DNA of 64,000 nt. Origin: Calcarisporiella thermophila CBS 279.70. Taxonomy: Eukaryota; Calcarisporiellomycota. Positions within the stretch are counted from its first letter, which is position 1. Each line of letters opens with the position of its first letter. This document shows positions 20,843 through 31,678 of this stretch, one piece after another. The stretch lies in contig NW_027192214.1 of the NCBI RefSeq assembly GCF_041956535.1, forward strand, positions 97,687-161,686. Direction: 5' to 3'. Under the pieces are notes generated by a model. It was given only the letters and a program-made list of their open reading frames with translations, did not search any database and had not been told where the DNA came from. The translations under genes and the position numbers were made by a program.

Positions 20843-22504
20843 TTAAAGCTTTTTGAAAGGATTAGGGTCTACCATGAATCTCAAGGCCAAAATGAAGAGG
20901 GAAGAGAAAATGGTGATGGCACCGCAGAATTCGGCGAGGGGGAGAAAACTCGTGTGTCCAGTGATATCGAAGAGGGCGCCGGCAATTGGGGTGCCAAACA
21001 GATTTCCAAACAGATTCACAAAGTAAATCACTCCAATCGCCGGTCCGAGGTCTTTGGGGGGGACGAGATCGGCAATCACCGCCGGATAAAGCGAGATATA
21101 ACCGCCACCAAAGAATCCGTAGAGAATCCCAAAGGCCATCAGGGAGCCAAGATTGTTCGCAAATGGCCACAGAGCCATGGATAGAACCCCTGCTATTACC
21201 GTGCAAAGAAACATAGTGTTAATGCGTCCGAAATGGTCCGCCGACATGCCAATGATAATGCGGGCTATACTGTTCACGCCACTCATGATCCCTTGGGTAG
21301 CAAATCTTGTTAGCCCTTGTTAAGAGAAAACAAATATCGGCTCACTGTACTTACCAGTCAATGCGGCAGACATGTTCACACTTACTCCGATAAATCGGGC
21401 ATTTGTGACCATCATAAAGAAGGGGGCAAGGTATCCAAACGTGATAAAGAACCCGCAGAAGACAAGCATGAGTAGTTTTCGGTCGACAATGCTAAAATCG
21501 AACATCCTCCTGAATGGCGATGGCTCCCCCGATTTCCGAGCGGGGCGCTGGATTGCGTAGAGAGGTTTGGTGAGCAGGGTTGCAATAGAGAGAAAAATCA
21601 ACGTCCATAGAGCAAGTACGCGTAGAGACCACCCGTATCCAACATCATTGATGACGCGGCGTATCATGTTAGAGAGACAAAGCCCTCCAATGCCGCCCCC
21701 GGAGATAGCAATGCCGATTGCCAACCCCCGACGCCTCTTGAACCATTGCTGGGTAATAGTGACCGGAGGAAAAAAGCTGATGGAGGACCCAATTCCGAAC
21801 AGGACCCCTTGGGTGAGAAAGAGTTGCCAATACTAACATAATTGATTATAAGTAACAAAGGCGTGTTAGCCCAAGGCGAGTTTCACCCTTCAATCCGACC
21901 ATTTGGATACTACCTGAGTGGAAAAACTAGCAAGCAGCAATCCTAGGGTGCTCAGCATCGTGCCGATGGCCATTGTCCATCGCACCCCGATGATCGTTAC
22001 AAGCGGGGCGACGAACGGACCCATCGAGAAGAGGAGCGCGGCGGCCAAGGAGCCAATAAATGACACTTGCAGTGTAGAGTATTGCATTTGGAACAGGTTC
22101 ACCATGTACTCTTGCTGGTAAACACTCCAGCAATACGTAGTGCCAAAGACCACAAAGTTCCTTTAAGAAAAGCATCAATGGGCATTGAATTTAAAATTTC
22201 AAGAACGCCACAAAGATAGTACGTACGATAAAAAGGTTGCAAGCACAATAAACCAGCCGTAGCCACCTTCAGGTGGCTCAGGAGAGCCTCCAGGCACACA
22301 AGCGGGCCCTTTTTCCTCGTCCATGATACTGGATTTTTCATCTCGTGCCTTGCCTGCAGTGGCAGTATCTCCATGTATCCTTTCCCGGCCATATTCACCA
22401 AGATGATTATCTAGAGTCTTGTCCCGAGAGTTATTCTCCATAATATTCTCGTTATCCACAGTATCACTATCGGAAATGTTGATATTATCCTCATATTTGG
22501 CCAT
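20843..22504 (-). CDS. SLC16/monocarboxylate-porter-like MFS transporter
   Basis: Four exons (22504-22227, 22160-21914, 21832-21355, 21291-20843) give 483 residues with all phases consistent. A polar N-terminal tail of about 75 residues precedes the family signature PEGGYGWFIVLATFL and, across the first intron, NFVVFGTTY. Twelve transmembrane segments follow in two halves, separated by a loop with RRPARKSGEPSPF. The second half has the SGVNSIARIIIG and DHFGR motifs. Fungal members (Mch family) sit in the plasma or vacuolar membrane and move small carboxylates or related compounds; the substrate is not predictable. The intron positions fall between transmembrane segments. Confidence 0.88.
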
Positions 22505-23309
22505 TACTAAATTGGTATTATTCTATAATGGAGAAGCTGCTACTCTCTAGGGATGAAAGGAAAATGCTTGAAACTACCCAAATCCATACGCGATCTATCT
22601 AAATGGCCTCTCGTTTTATAGATCCAAGGCTAATTAGAAATGATGTTAGAATCGTCCAATATATTCCAGCCCCGAGTTTTTTAGTCGTATCAACTTCTTA
22701 ATCCGCACTCTTCGAGAGAAGTTGAATCAGTTGTCAATAAGATTTTCTTGTTCAAACCCAGACAAAAAGCTATGCCCGAGAAAATTGAAAAATAGATCAC
22801 CTTTTTTAGCAACCCCCAAGATTAAATAATCCGAAAATTACGAAAACAAAATGCCATTATAATCTAAATGAAAAAAAAAAATAACCAATTCAACCCTATA
22901 TCGATTGCCTTGAACGCTATCGAGAATAGCTTCTAAGGCCTACAACCGAGAGTTGAGTGCGGATTTATCCCATTCAAGTATCCTTGTATTGCGAGGTTCA
23001 ACTAAGAGTAAAACATTACTAATGAAGCGTTCAAATTGATCAGTAACCTATCCTCAAGTGAATTCTAAGGCGATCTTGTCAATTATTTACATGAGAAAAG
23101 ATCCATTAGAAGACTAAGAAAAGTGCAATACATAATGCTACAAAGTAAGTACGAGGGCTCGTTTGATTAATATTATTCAGGTTCCTCTTGGTGTCAGTGC
23201 TACTCAGGTTTGCCATTGTGTGTCAAAGGTTATGTCTAGGACGGGGAGAGTGTGATGTGTGGCCTCTTTTGCTTGTCACCCGCACCAACATGGTTGGGGA
23301 GCGAGGGAT
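22505..23309. other. Intergenic region
   Basis: AT-rich with an A run near 22870. No supported coding frame on either strand. It holds the promoter of the transporter. Confidence 0.45.
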
Positions 23310-23741
23310 TTATGGGAACCAAAAACGAGATTTTTTCTTGAATTCTGTCCCATTCTTTGATTTCTTTCCCTCAAAAGCACATGCTTCCTGAGAACCATCG
23401 GGATGCATGCGCATCGCACTGCCTTGCATGTAGACTTCAGAAGTCACATTTTGAGGTGTCTGGACATAGGGTTGCTGTGTAGGATAGGTACCTTGGGGCA
23501 TGTAAAGGGGCTGGTAATAATTCATATACTGAGCGTGAATAAACTGCTCTTGAGGGTGTGGCACCGAGGGAGCAAAAGTTGGAGCGGGAGGAGGTGGGGG
23601 GGACATGGGGGGTGGGGGTGGAGGGGGAGGTGGGGGGTAATAGGCAGAAGGATATCCGAAGTAGTATGGGCAATTCATCTGAGCCGATGCTACTGAACAC
23701 TCAGGGCATTGGGCCCAAAAATATCCATGGCAACAATACAT
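23310..23741 (-). CDS. Small Pro-rich protein with an N-terminal Cys/His cluster
   Basis: From the ATG at 23741 the frame gives 143 residues. The first 25 contain five Cys and one His (MYCCHG, QCPEC, NCPYY), which could bind zinc. A run of about 18 prolines with few interruptions follows, then a Tyr/Gln/Pro-rich segment, and a basic C-terminus. An acceptor-like CCTAG lies just upstream (near 23760), so an earlier exon may be missing from this model. I do not recognise the protein; low-complexity frames of this kind can arise by chance. Confidence 0.35.
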   Translation of the reverse strand: MYCCHGYFWAQCPECSVASAQMNCPYYFGYPSAYYPPPPPPPPPPMSPPPPPAPTFAPSVPHPQEQFIHAQYMNYYQPLYMPQGTYPTQQPYVQTPQNVTSEVYMQGSAMRMHPDGSQEACAFEGKKSKNGTEFKKKSRFWFP

Positions 23742-24587
23742 TGGCAACGGGTTCCACTAGGATTTCGGGGGCAGGGAAAGCGGTGCAAAAACTCAATGCT
23801 TTGTTGGCCCAGAGGTAGCCAATTCGAATACCTGTGGTTTATATGTGTGTTGAAAGAAAGTTCAAGAGCCTAACCTTAGCCCGGTTTTTTGTTTTAAAAT
23901 GAAAAACTTGGGCATTCTAGATATCAGCGCTCCTCCAGAAGTTGGCGGGGCCATTCTTTGTGATAAAGCGGAAATTCTTAGTAACACTTGGCCCAAAGCA
24001 GGTTATCCACCAGGAAGGTCCATTTTGCACAATTCTTCAAGCCTAGTTAGAACCAAACTCTATGTACTCGGTTGCTGCCTTGTTACATTCTCCAGTTTCT
24101 TTCAAAAAGCACGCGTTTTGTCTGTTCAAGTGGTTGGGGCCGTTGGCGGGATAAAATGAAGCACAGCCTCTATTTTCTTGTTGGTAGGTTAGCTTTCATG
24201 CTCAGGGTACAATAATCCAGCTGGGGTGCTTTTACAGGACGTAATGGCAGCAGGTATGGAAGAGTCTTTGTATTAGAGTCAGGAATGGGGAAGAAAGAAA
24301 TTAAAAACAAAAGAGAATAGTGAAAGGAAGACAATGAAAAAAAAAAAAAACAGCGAGTGAAGCAAGAAGATTATCCACAAAAAAAAAAAGATGATAATTA
24401 TATATAAGTATTTATAACAACATCAATGAAAGATTTTGTCTAAAGAATATACATCCCGCCCTTCCATTTTCCCTTAATCTGTCAAGAAAAAAAAATAAGA
24501 AGAATAGTAGTAGTAGTAATAAGATTATATATACTGCTGTATTTAACAAAAGTCTTATTCCCCCCCCCCCTCATATGAATCGATAAC
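23742..24587. other. Intergenic region, possible missing exon
   Basis: Contains several A runs (near 24330 and 24380) and, at the right, the 3' untranslated region of the CLIP-170 gene with a C10 tract near 24561. A possible upstream exon of the Pro-rich gene was sought on the minus strand and not found with convincing phase. Confidence 0.4.
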
Positions 24588-27500
24588 TTAGAATGTTTCA
24601 TCCCAGTTGGGGCAGTCTGCCGTCTCGTGGAGGCCAAATTGTTCACAGTTTGCGCAATACTGGAAGCGGAAAAGAACACACAAGATTAGCATCCCTATTT
24701 AGCGGACCAGTACTCTCCAATGACTTACCATTTGCTCGTTCTTGGCGGCAGCGTCCCAGCTGCCAGTGTCTCCTCGTCTCTCAAACACGGCTTTGCACGT
24801 GACGATGTCATGCCCGACCACCTCGCAGATATCACAGTAGAGCTCCTTACCATCGTAGCCATCCTCCTCCAGCTGTTGTCTTCGTGCGGCCGCCACCGCA
24901 GCAGCGGCCCGACCTGCTCTCGTTTCTGCCCTTGGCTCTCCCTCGTCCCCACTCCCAAGCATCTTGGTCATGCTCAGCTCCTCCCTCAACCGCTCCACAG
25001 CCTTCCTCTCCCTCTCAAGCATCTCCTCCAATTCGGCCTCCCGGAAGATCTTGTTTTCGACCAGGGTCTCGAGCTCCGCCACGTCCTTATTCAGCGCGTT
25101 AATCTCCCGCTGCTTTGCCTTCTCAAGCTCCGCTAACTTGGCCCGAAGCTCACGGGCCTCCTGCGCGTGTTGGCGACGAAGTTGATCAAGCGCAAGCTGC
25201 TTTTCCGCCAACTGGCTGCTGAGCCGCGCCTCATTCTCCGTTTGCTCCCCGGTCCCGCCTCCCGTGCTCTCTCCCCCTTGGCCCCCATTCACTCCGGACC
25301 CGCGCTTTTCTCCGCGCATATTCTCCGCATGCAGCTTCTCTACCTCCTCCATCAAGTCGACCAGCTCCTGCTCCATCTTCTTCTGGCTCTCCACCAGCTT
25401 CTCCTTCTCGCTCGACAGCTTCCTGCACTCCTGGGCGCTCACCGAATTTTCTCGCTGCAATTCGTGCACCAGGTGTTTCAGTCCCGAAATCTTCTCCTCT
25501 TGCGCGGCAACCCGCTCGATCAACTCTTTCTCGCGCTGGCCAGTCTCCCCCCCATGTGCATCCCGCTCCATTTCTCGCTCCAAATCCTGTTGGAGCTGCT
25601 CCATCTGAACGAGGAGCCGCGTCTTTTCCGCCCCCAGCTCCTCGAACGTGGTGGTGAGGGTCGAGATTTGCTCAAGCAGCTTCGCACGCTCCTGCTCAAC
25701 CTCATTGTGTTTCGCCGCCGCCTCACTAGCGCTTCGCTCCAGGCTTTTGACGCTCTCGGCAAGTCGCTCTTTGTCACGCGCGAGAATCTCGGCCCTCTTC
25801 CTCTCCTCGTCAAGGGCCTCCACGAGCCGCCTCTTCTCGTTCTCAAAGAGCTCCTTAAGGTGTTCCTCGCCTGCCGCCATGGCATTTGCCTTGACCACCT
25901 GGTCCAGCTCTGCCCGTAGCGCCCGCAGGCCACCTTGCTCTCGAGCAAGCGCCGCCTCTGCGTTCTCCTTGTCCCGTTTGAGCTCCTCGACCGCGTCTAG
26001 GGCCTCCTCTCCCACCTTACGCAACTCCTCCACCTCCGCCTCAAGCTCGGCAACCCGTTCTTCACGCTCGACCAGCAGGCGGTGCAGCTCGTCCGCCTCT
26101 GCTTGGCGGCGCGCCATGGCAGTCTCGTGCAACTCCAGTGACTCCTGACCCGCCCGCTTCATGTCCTGCAGCATCGATTCCAGCGACGCAACCCGTGCGT
26201 CGTACTCGGCGATGGCCTCTCGCCCTGCGGTGTGAAGTTCCGCAAGTTGTTTTTGGAGGGAAGCATTCGCGTTCCTAAGCTCATCGAGCTCGCGGGTCTT
26301 GCCCTCCAGCTGTCGCTCTAGCACCTCGTCTCCCTTTCCAGCGTCACCCTCGTCACCGGCCCCTTCGTCCTTTTGGCGAGGCGCAGATCCGGCCGCCTCT
26401 GTGGGAGCGTCTTTTCTCTGCTGTAGACGAGCAACCTCCACCTCCAGTTGTCTGACTTGCTCCTCCTTCACGTGCAAAAGCTCGGTGAGTTCCAAGATTT
26501 TTTCGCCTCCGTCCTCGGACACCAGTATGCTGTGGCGCTCTATCCCGTTCGTCAGCGGGGCCTTCGCTTCGCCCTGGGGGGTTGCGGGGGCCGCCGGTAT
26601 CCCTGGTTTATCGTGGTATTCTGCCAACTTCTTCTCCAGTGATTTGATGCGTTGCAGCATGTCCTCCTGGTTCGCAGCCTGGTCGCCCGCCTCGCCAATG
26701 CCTTCTCGGAGCCTCTGGTTCTCCATCTCGAGCTGCTCCACTCTTTGCTCCAGCTCTCTCTCCTTGTCCCTCTCCTCCTGCTCTCGAAGCGGGTGATGCT
26801 GGGGCGCCGCAAGGGGGGATGAGGGAGTGGGTGAGGTGCTCGGTAGCGACACTCGTCTCAGTCCAGATCCGGCGGCGGCCGCCACTCCTGCCACTGGGGT
26901 TCTTAATCCGGGCGAGAGGCGCCGCATACTCGTGGTGATGGAGCCGGTGGAGGGGCCGGAGATACTCCTGCCCCGACTATCCCCCGCTTTCACTCCCGCC
27001 ACCCCGGCAGCCACTGGGCTTGGGATCCCGACCGGCGAGGCTCCTCGACCCATGGATCCTTTCCGTGGAGTCGCGTAGCGGGGTTGGGTGCCAGGGGGAC
27101 TGGGAGGCGGTATCCCTTGTCCTTCCCCGGCTCTATTTCCGCCCCCCGCTCCCCCACCAAGAGCCGCCATGGCCTCCGCCTTGGCAGCTGCGCGATGTTT
27201 CAGCTGCGTCGCCGTTACGCCTACATAGCGTGCGGCACGAGAGCCGAATCGCGCAGTTGTGGGTGAATCCTCGGAGAAAGAGCGTTTACGAGAGAGAGTG
27301 GGAAGCTTAGTGAGCTTGGAATAAAGGACAAAAAGGCCGGAGTTCGGAGGACAATCGAAATATTTCACCCTAGAGAGAAGCAGAGCAAGAAGGAGAGCGT
27401 CAGAAGTGATGAATCCATATCAGCTGAGTTTGAACACAAGAATAAAACAACTAGAAGGGGAAGTATTAAGGTGTACACAAGGCCAACATGGTAAAAAAAG

Positions 27501-28000
27501 AAAAGGCATAGGATAATAGGAATTGAAGTCTGGATTCGAATGGGGAATAGTTACCCGCTCACGCTTCCATCGTTTTTCCCTTCCCCCTCTTTCAGCTCTA
27601 AACCCGCCCAGGTTCCCGGCTTGAATTGCGTCGTCCCAACGAACCGTAACACCCCCTCTATACCCATGCTCTCCACCATGACTCGGTCTCCTAATCTTAT
27701 CTCTCCATCGTTTTCCCCCAATTTTTCCATATTGTCCGGGCTATCCAAAGTATGACGCTGCTGGTCGCGGCGGAATACACGAGCGGTAGGGCTCTCAGGC
27801 GCACGCACCCAACTCCCAGAGCTGGTGTTGCGACGTGGCGCGGAACCTGTGGATAAGGCAGGGGGGGTGGCTTTACGGAGAGGAGAGTGTGGGGAGCGCT
27901 CTTCAGCACCGGGCGAATGGCTGGTGGTTGGGGATGCGCCGGAGGCGCGTCGATTGGGGGTAGGAATCCCAGAGGATGGTTTAGCGATTCGCGATTGCAT
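24588..28000 (-). CDS. CLIP-170/Tip1-like microtubule plus-end tracking protein
   Basis: Exons 28000-27555, 27369-24729 and 24659-24588 give 1052 residues, with phases agreeing. The N-terminus is Ser/Pro/Arg-rich. One CAP-Gly domain spans about residues 102-170: GDRVMVE, then FKPGTWAGLEL, then NDGSVSG, with the intron cutting just before VKYFDCPPNSGLFV. A Ser/Pro linker follows, then a very long coiled coil (about 260-960) dense in Glu, Lys, Leu and Arg. Two CCHC-like zinc knuckles close the protein: CDICEVVGHDIVTC, and CANCEQFGLHETADC encoded by the last small exon. It ends ...DETF, like the terminal motif of animal CLIP-170 that contacts CAP-Gly domains. Expected role: binding growing microtubule ends and linking them to dynein and the cortex. 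Confidence 0.93.
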
Positions 28001-29146
28001 AATATATAAATAAGGCTAAATCAGGAGAAATGAAATTCTGCGTTTGAAGCTACTCGAGGAAGGGAAAGTAGATGAGAATCAGAGCCCCTGAGGAAAAGCA
28101 TGGGGAGAGAGCGAGTGGAAACAGAGACATGACCAATCCGAATGCCACTCAACCCTTCCACACGCCAAGCATAGCAAAGGACAGAGATCTTACTGGTTCA
28201 ATCATGTACAAATGGATGCCGGCATTGCAATCAGACCCCCCTCCTTTCACGCGCATGCGCTTAATTCAGTTGCTGCAAACGGATGAGTAGCAAGGCTTTG
28301 ATAGGGAGATAAGGGTTCACAAAATAATCTGCTTATTTGGAATCGTCTGCCTCAAGCTTTGCAGAGACGAGTTCCAATAGATGAGTGAGGCGCAGCAGGC
28401 TCGTGTACCGGCAATCTTAATCCACGCTTCATTTTCCAGCACGAAATTAAAAGTCGGTGGAAATGAGGCGACTAAAAATAGGTGTGCCCTTTTGCCAGTA
28501 TTAGGACTCTGACACCAGCGGAGTGAGAGTCATAAGCTCGAACGCGGGCCCATCTCGACTCGCCTAGTCCCTTTGGCCGCGCACTGGCCAGTAAGCGCAC
28601 GCCCGAGAGCCGTCTTTGCAGTGTTTAATTAATCCCATCGAATATCATCCACGTACCAATATCGATGCAGGATAGCCCAAGTCTCAAGATCTACTTCATA
28701 TTTAATTCTAGGACTAATGGATACGCCCTGTGCTAGCAGGCCATTAAGGAAGAAATGCAAGTTGTCCTCCTCGTCTCGATTAAGATTATCCAAAAATGTA
28801 AATAAGTGCAAACAGAAGGCGATGCAATAAGCGATAAAGAACAGAAGAGAGAAAGTGAAACTCAAAACTAGCGGCAGAAAAAAAAAATAATAAACACATG
28901 CAAAGGGGAAAGGAAGAGAGGAGAGAAAGGAGGGGGAGGGAAAAATTACATACAACTTCAAAAAAAATAGGCGGAAAAAAGCAAAAAAAAAAGACGCAAA
29001 AGCAAAGGAATACTACAAATGAACAAAGACGATGTAAGGCATAGAGAATATAGCTCTGGCTCTGTGATGGCTATGGCTATTTATATGGATATGTAAATAG
29101 AATAAATAGAATATGTATATTGAACACGCATGACCACTCATTTACG
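28001..29146. other. Intergenic region, one doubtful frame
   Basis: A minus-strand frame at 28629-28961 (110 codons) begins with a hydrophobic run from low-complexity DNA and ends in a more protein-like tail (ETWAILHRYWYVDD); it could hold a last exon, but no upstream partner was found. A patch near 28500-28570, read on the minus strand, has GCGTTCGAGC resembling a tRNA T arm and may be an old tRNA-derived repeat. Confidence 0.3.
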
Positions 29147-30501
29147 CTACTCCTTCAGCTCACTCTCACACTTGAGACAACGAGGCTTGCCATCAGCCGA
29201 TTTTGCGGCCGCCTCTTTGACTTTCCGTTTGTCTGAGCGGCGGGGTATCCAGCGGCAGGCTTCGTTCATACACACCATTTGTGTATACATGTACCTGTCA
29301 AGGTGCGGCCAAACGGAAGCAACACCATAGGGAGGGAGGAACTGTTAGAGAAGCAGTGAAGTGCGAACTAGCAGAGTACATACGCAATCCCGTCTTTATT
29401 GCATAGCCGGATCGTATCGCTCCATCCTCGCCGGGTGGGCAGCTGCTCCAAGGACACCCGACAACTCCCGCATCTCTCCCCCTCCTCTCCTGGCACCGTG
29501 CGTTTACGCCCGCGCTTGCAGGGCCTCTTTGGGGTCGGCTCCATCTCGTCCTCCATGGGGTTGACCGCTTCGCTTGCTAACTCCTCCCCTGCCTTCTGTT
29601 CTCCTGCTTTTTTCGCAAAATCCAAGCGCGGCTCTCGAAGTTCTTCGATTTCCTCTAAGGCCCTTTTGAGCCGCCTGCACTCCACCCACTCTTCCATGCG
29701 CTCCTCTAGGCCTTCGTCGCGGCGGTAGTAACCTAGGGCTGGGGGGAAAAGGCTCTCTTCTTCGTCCTCACCAAGATGCACCGGGCTATTGGGAGGCGTG
29801 ATCTCGTTTGATAAATCGCGGTACCGTTCGCACCACTTTTTCTTGGGCACATAGGCAGCGAAGCTGTGTACTTCGTCTTCGGTCGCCCTCTCCTTCCCCT
29901 TACTCGATCCGAGTTGAAAGCTGAGTGGCGATCCATGCGGGGAAGCGCGGGGGGAACCCAGAGGAGGGGTGGGCTGCGAGCCTCTCGGCTGTTGCTCGTA
30001 GCCGCACGCTGTATACCGGTAGGTGGCTGTATAGACGGGGGACGGAGAGGAGGGTTCAAGAGGGGGAGGTTGCCAGTGAGGCGGCTGCGGACCCGATGCA
30101 GAACTGAAAGCGTGAGGCTGCAGGGTAGGCCGGTACTCCGTAGAGTCGACCCACTGTCCGGCGGAGAGGAGCAGATGGATGCCACCCGAGCATTCCTAGA
30201 GAATGGCCAAAATTGGGGATGAATAAGAGCAAAGAAGCACGAAGGTTTTGTGGGTTTCGGGCAAAATGCCTCATAATCACCTCGCTCCAGGAATTGACTC
30301 TACCAGCCAGCGGTAGGTTTTCGATTGACGGTGCGGCAGCCGAGCCATCGACAGGAGGAGGCCTGCAGTAGCGAAAAGCAGGTTAGCAACAAGGTTATAG
30401 TGGTAGAGAGTGAGAGTGAGAGTGAGAGACCGTCTTAGGGCCGGGTTTTTATGAGCATCGGCATAGGCTAAGAGCTCGGATATGGGGGGAAGCCGGTTCA
30501 T
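29147..30501 (-). CDS. Zinc-finger protein with an atypical GATA-like motif
   Basis: Four exons (30501-30431, 30362-30281, 30195-29384, 29294-29147) give 370 residues with every phase consistent; the introns end in CAG, TAG and CAG. The N-terminus has LPPISELLAYADA, a short motif common near the N-terminus of fungal transcription factors. The middle is Pro/Ser-rich, then charged, with a basic patch KRPCKRGRKR that fits a nuclear localisation signal. Near residues 293-325 comes C-x2-C, 19 residues including TRRGW, then CNKDGIAY. This resembles a GATA finger, but the fourth Cys is Asp. Two further Cys pairs lie downstream (CMNEAC and CLKC). Probably a nuclear, DNA-binding or chromatin protein; the finger assignment is inference. 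Confidence 0.7.
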
Positions 30502-30747
30502 ATCCCAAATCGACGCCAACAATAGAGAGTGCGGAGGGGTAGTATGGGCAGGGGGGAGAGAGGTGAGGTGAGAAGGCAGGTGAGCTATGCTTTTGGTGGT
30601 TGTTTTCGTTAACGGCGGTAGTCGACAGGGAGGAAAGAGAAACTGGAGAAAAGAAGGGCAACGGAAAGGATATAACGACGAAATGGGCCGAAAAAAAAAG
30701 TGGGGAAAAAGAGCGAGCCGCGAAATCCGGTATTAAAATTGTTGATG

Positions 30748-30782
<35 letters not shown>

Positions 30783-31678
30783 ACACACAAACTGAAAAAT
30801 AAGGTTAGAATTTCAACAAAGAAATCACGAATTTTCTGGGGAAAGTAGCTTTCTGCATTAGATGTTTGCAGCAAATGCCTCAGGGGGAGGATCTCGCCTA
30901 GACTGGCATCCACTTGCCGCCGACCCAGTCTGGCCTGCAATCCTAGTCAAATTGGGCGGGAACCCTTCCAAGAAATCTATAAAAGTGGGATTCCCCATCC
31001 CCAGCTCGGTGCCAGCACTGTCACGCTGTCTCTGCTCAACGGCGCTCGCAGAAAACGGATGGTAGCAGAGCTGCGGTGGGGAAGACGAGGAACCACTCGC
31101 GGCGCCAAACAACGCTCCATATAAATACAATAACCACCTGTCTGTAACTCACAGGTCAGATCTCCTCTCCCCCTCTCGACTACCCCTCTTTCTTCCTTTT
31201 GCCTTGCCTCGCCGATGCTCGGTGCACAGGGAAAAGGAAGAAAGATCTCTTCCTATTTCCAAAGTGGCCGGCCAGGGATTGAGAAAATAAATCAGAAAAA
31301 TGCGTTCCTTGATCCATGCTGAGGTGAAGCCGAATTTGATAGGGTGTCGACCTGCTAAGTTTGGATGGATGGGGGATTACTTTGATTTGCATAGGGTCCA
31401 CAGCCCCAACCCTTTCCAGCGTGACTTTTGAAAAATTGATGTGGCTTGTCAAGTGATGTCACACAGTGACGCAAGAGTCAACAAGGTGTAGGAATAATTT
31501 TGACCGGGAGCCCGTCGTTTTTTTTTTTTTTTTTTCATCGCGACTCTTATCCATCTGCCTTTGATTTTATACTATTTCTTTTTTCTCGTGTTCAGGAGTG
31601 CATACTATTTCCAGTTTTTCTTCAGAAAGAGATACGCATCCCTGTTTGCAAGCATCTTAATTGCAAATCTCAAAAGCT
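30502..31678. other. Divergent intergenic region
   Basis: It separates the minus-strand GATA-like gene from the plus-strand PWWP gene and should hold both promoters. There is a GA dinucleotide repeat at about 30751-30778 and a T run at 31519-31536. No convincing coding frame. Confidence 0.5.

Noticed and set aside
25167-25919. A 250-codon plus-strand ORF and its neighbours (24720-27078)
   Set aside because: They lie antisense to the CLIP-170 coiled-coil exon; the GC-rich Glu/Leu/Lys codons leave the opposite strand open. Compositions are Leu/Ser/Arg-rich without domains.
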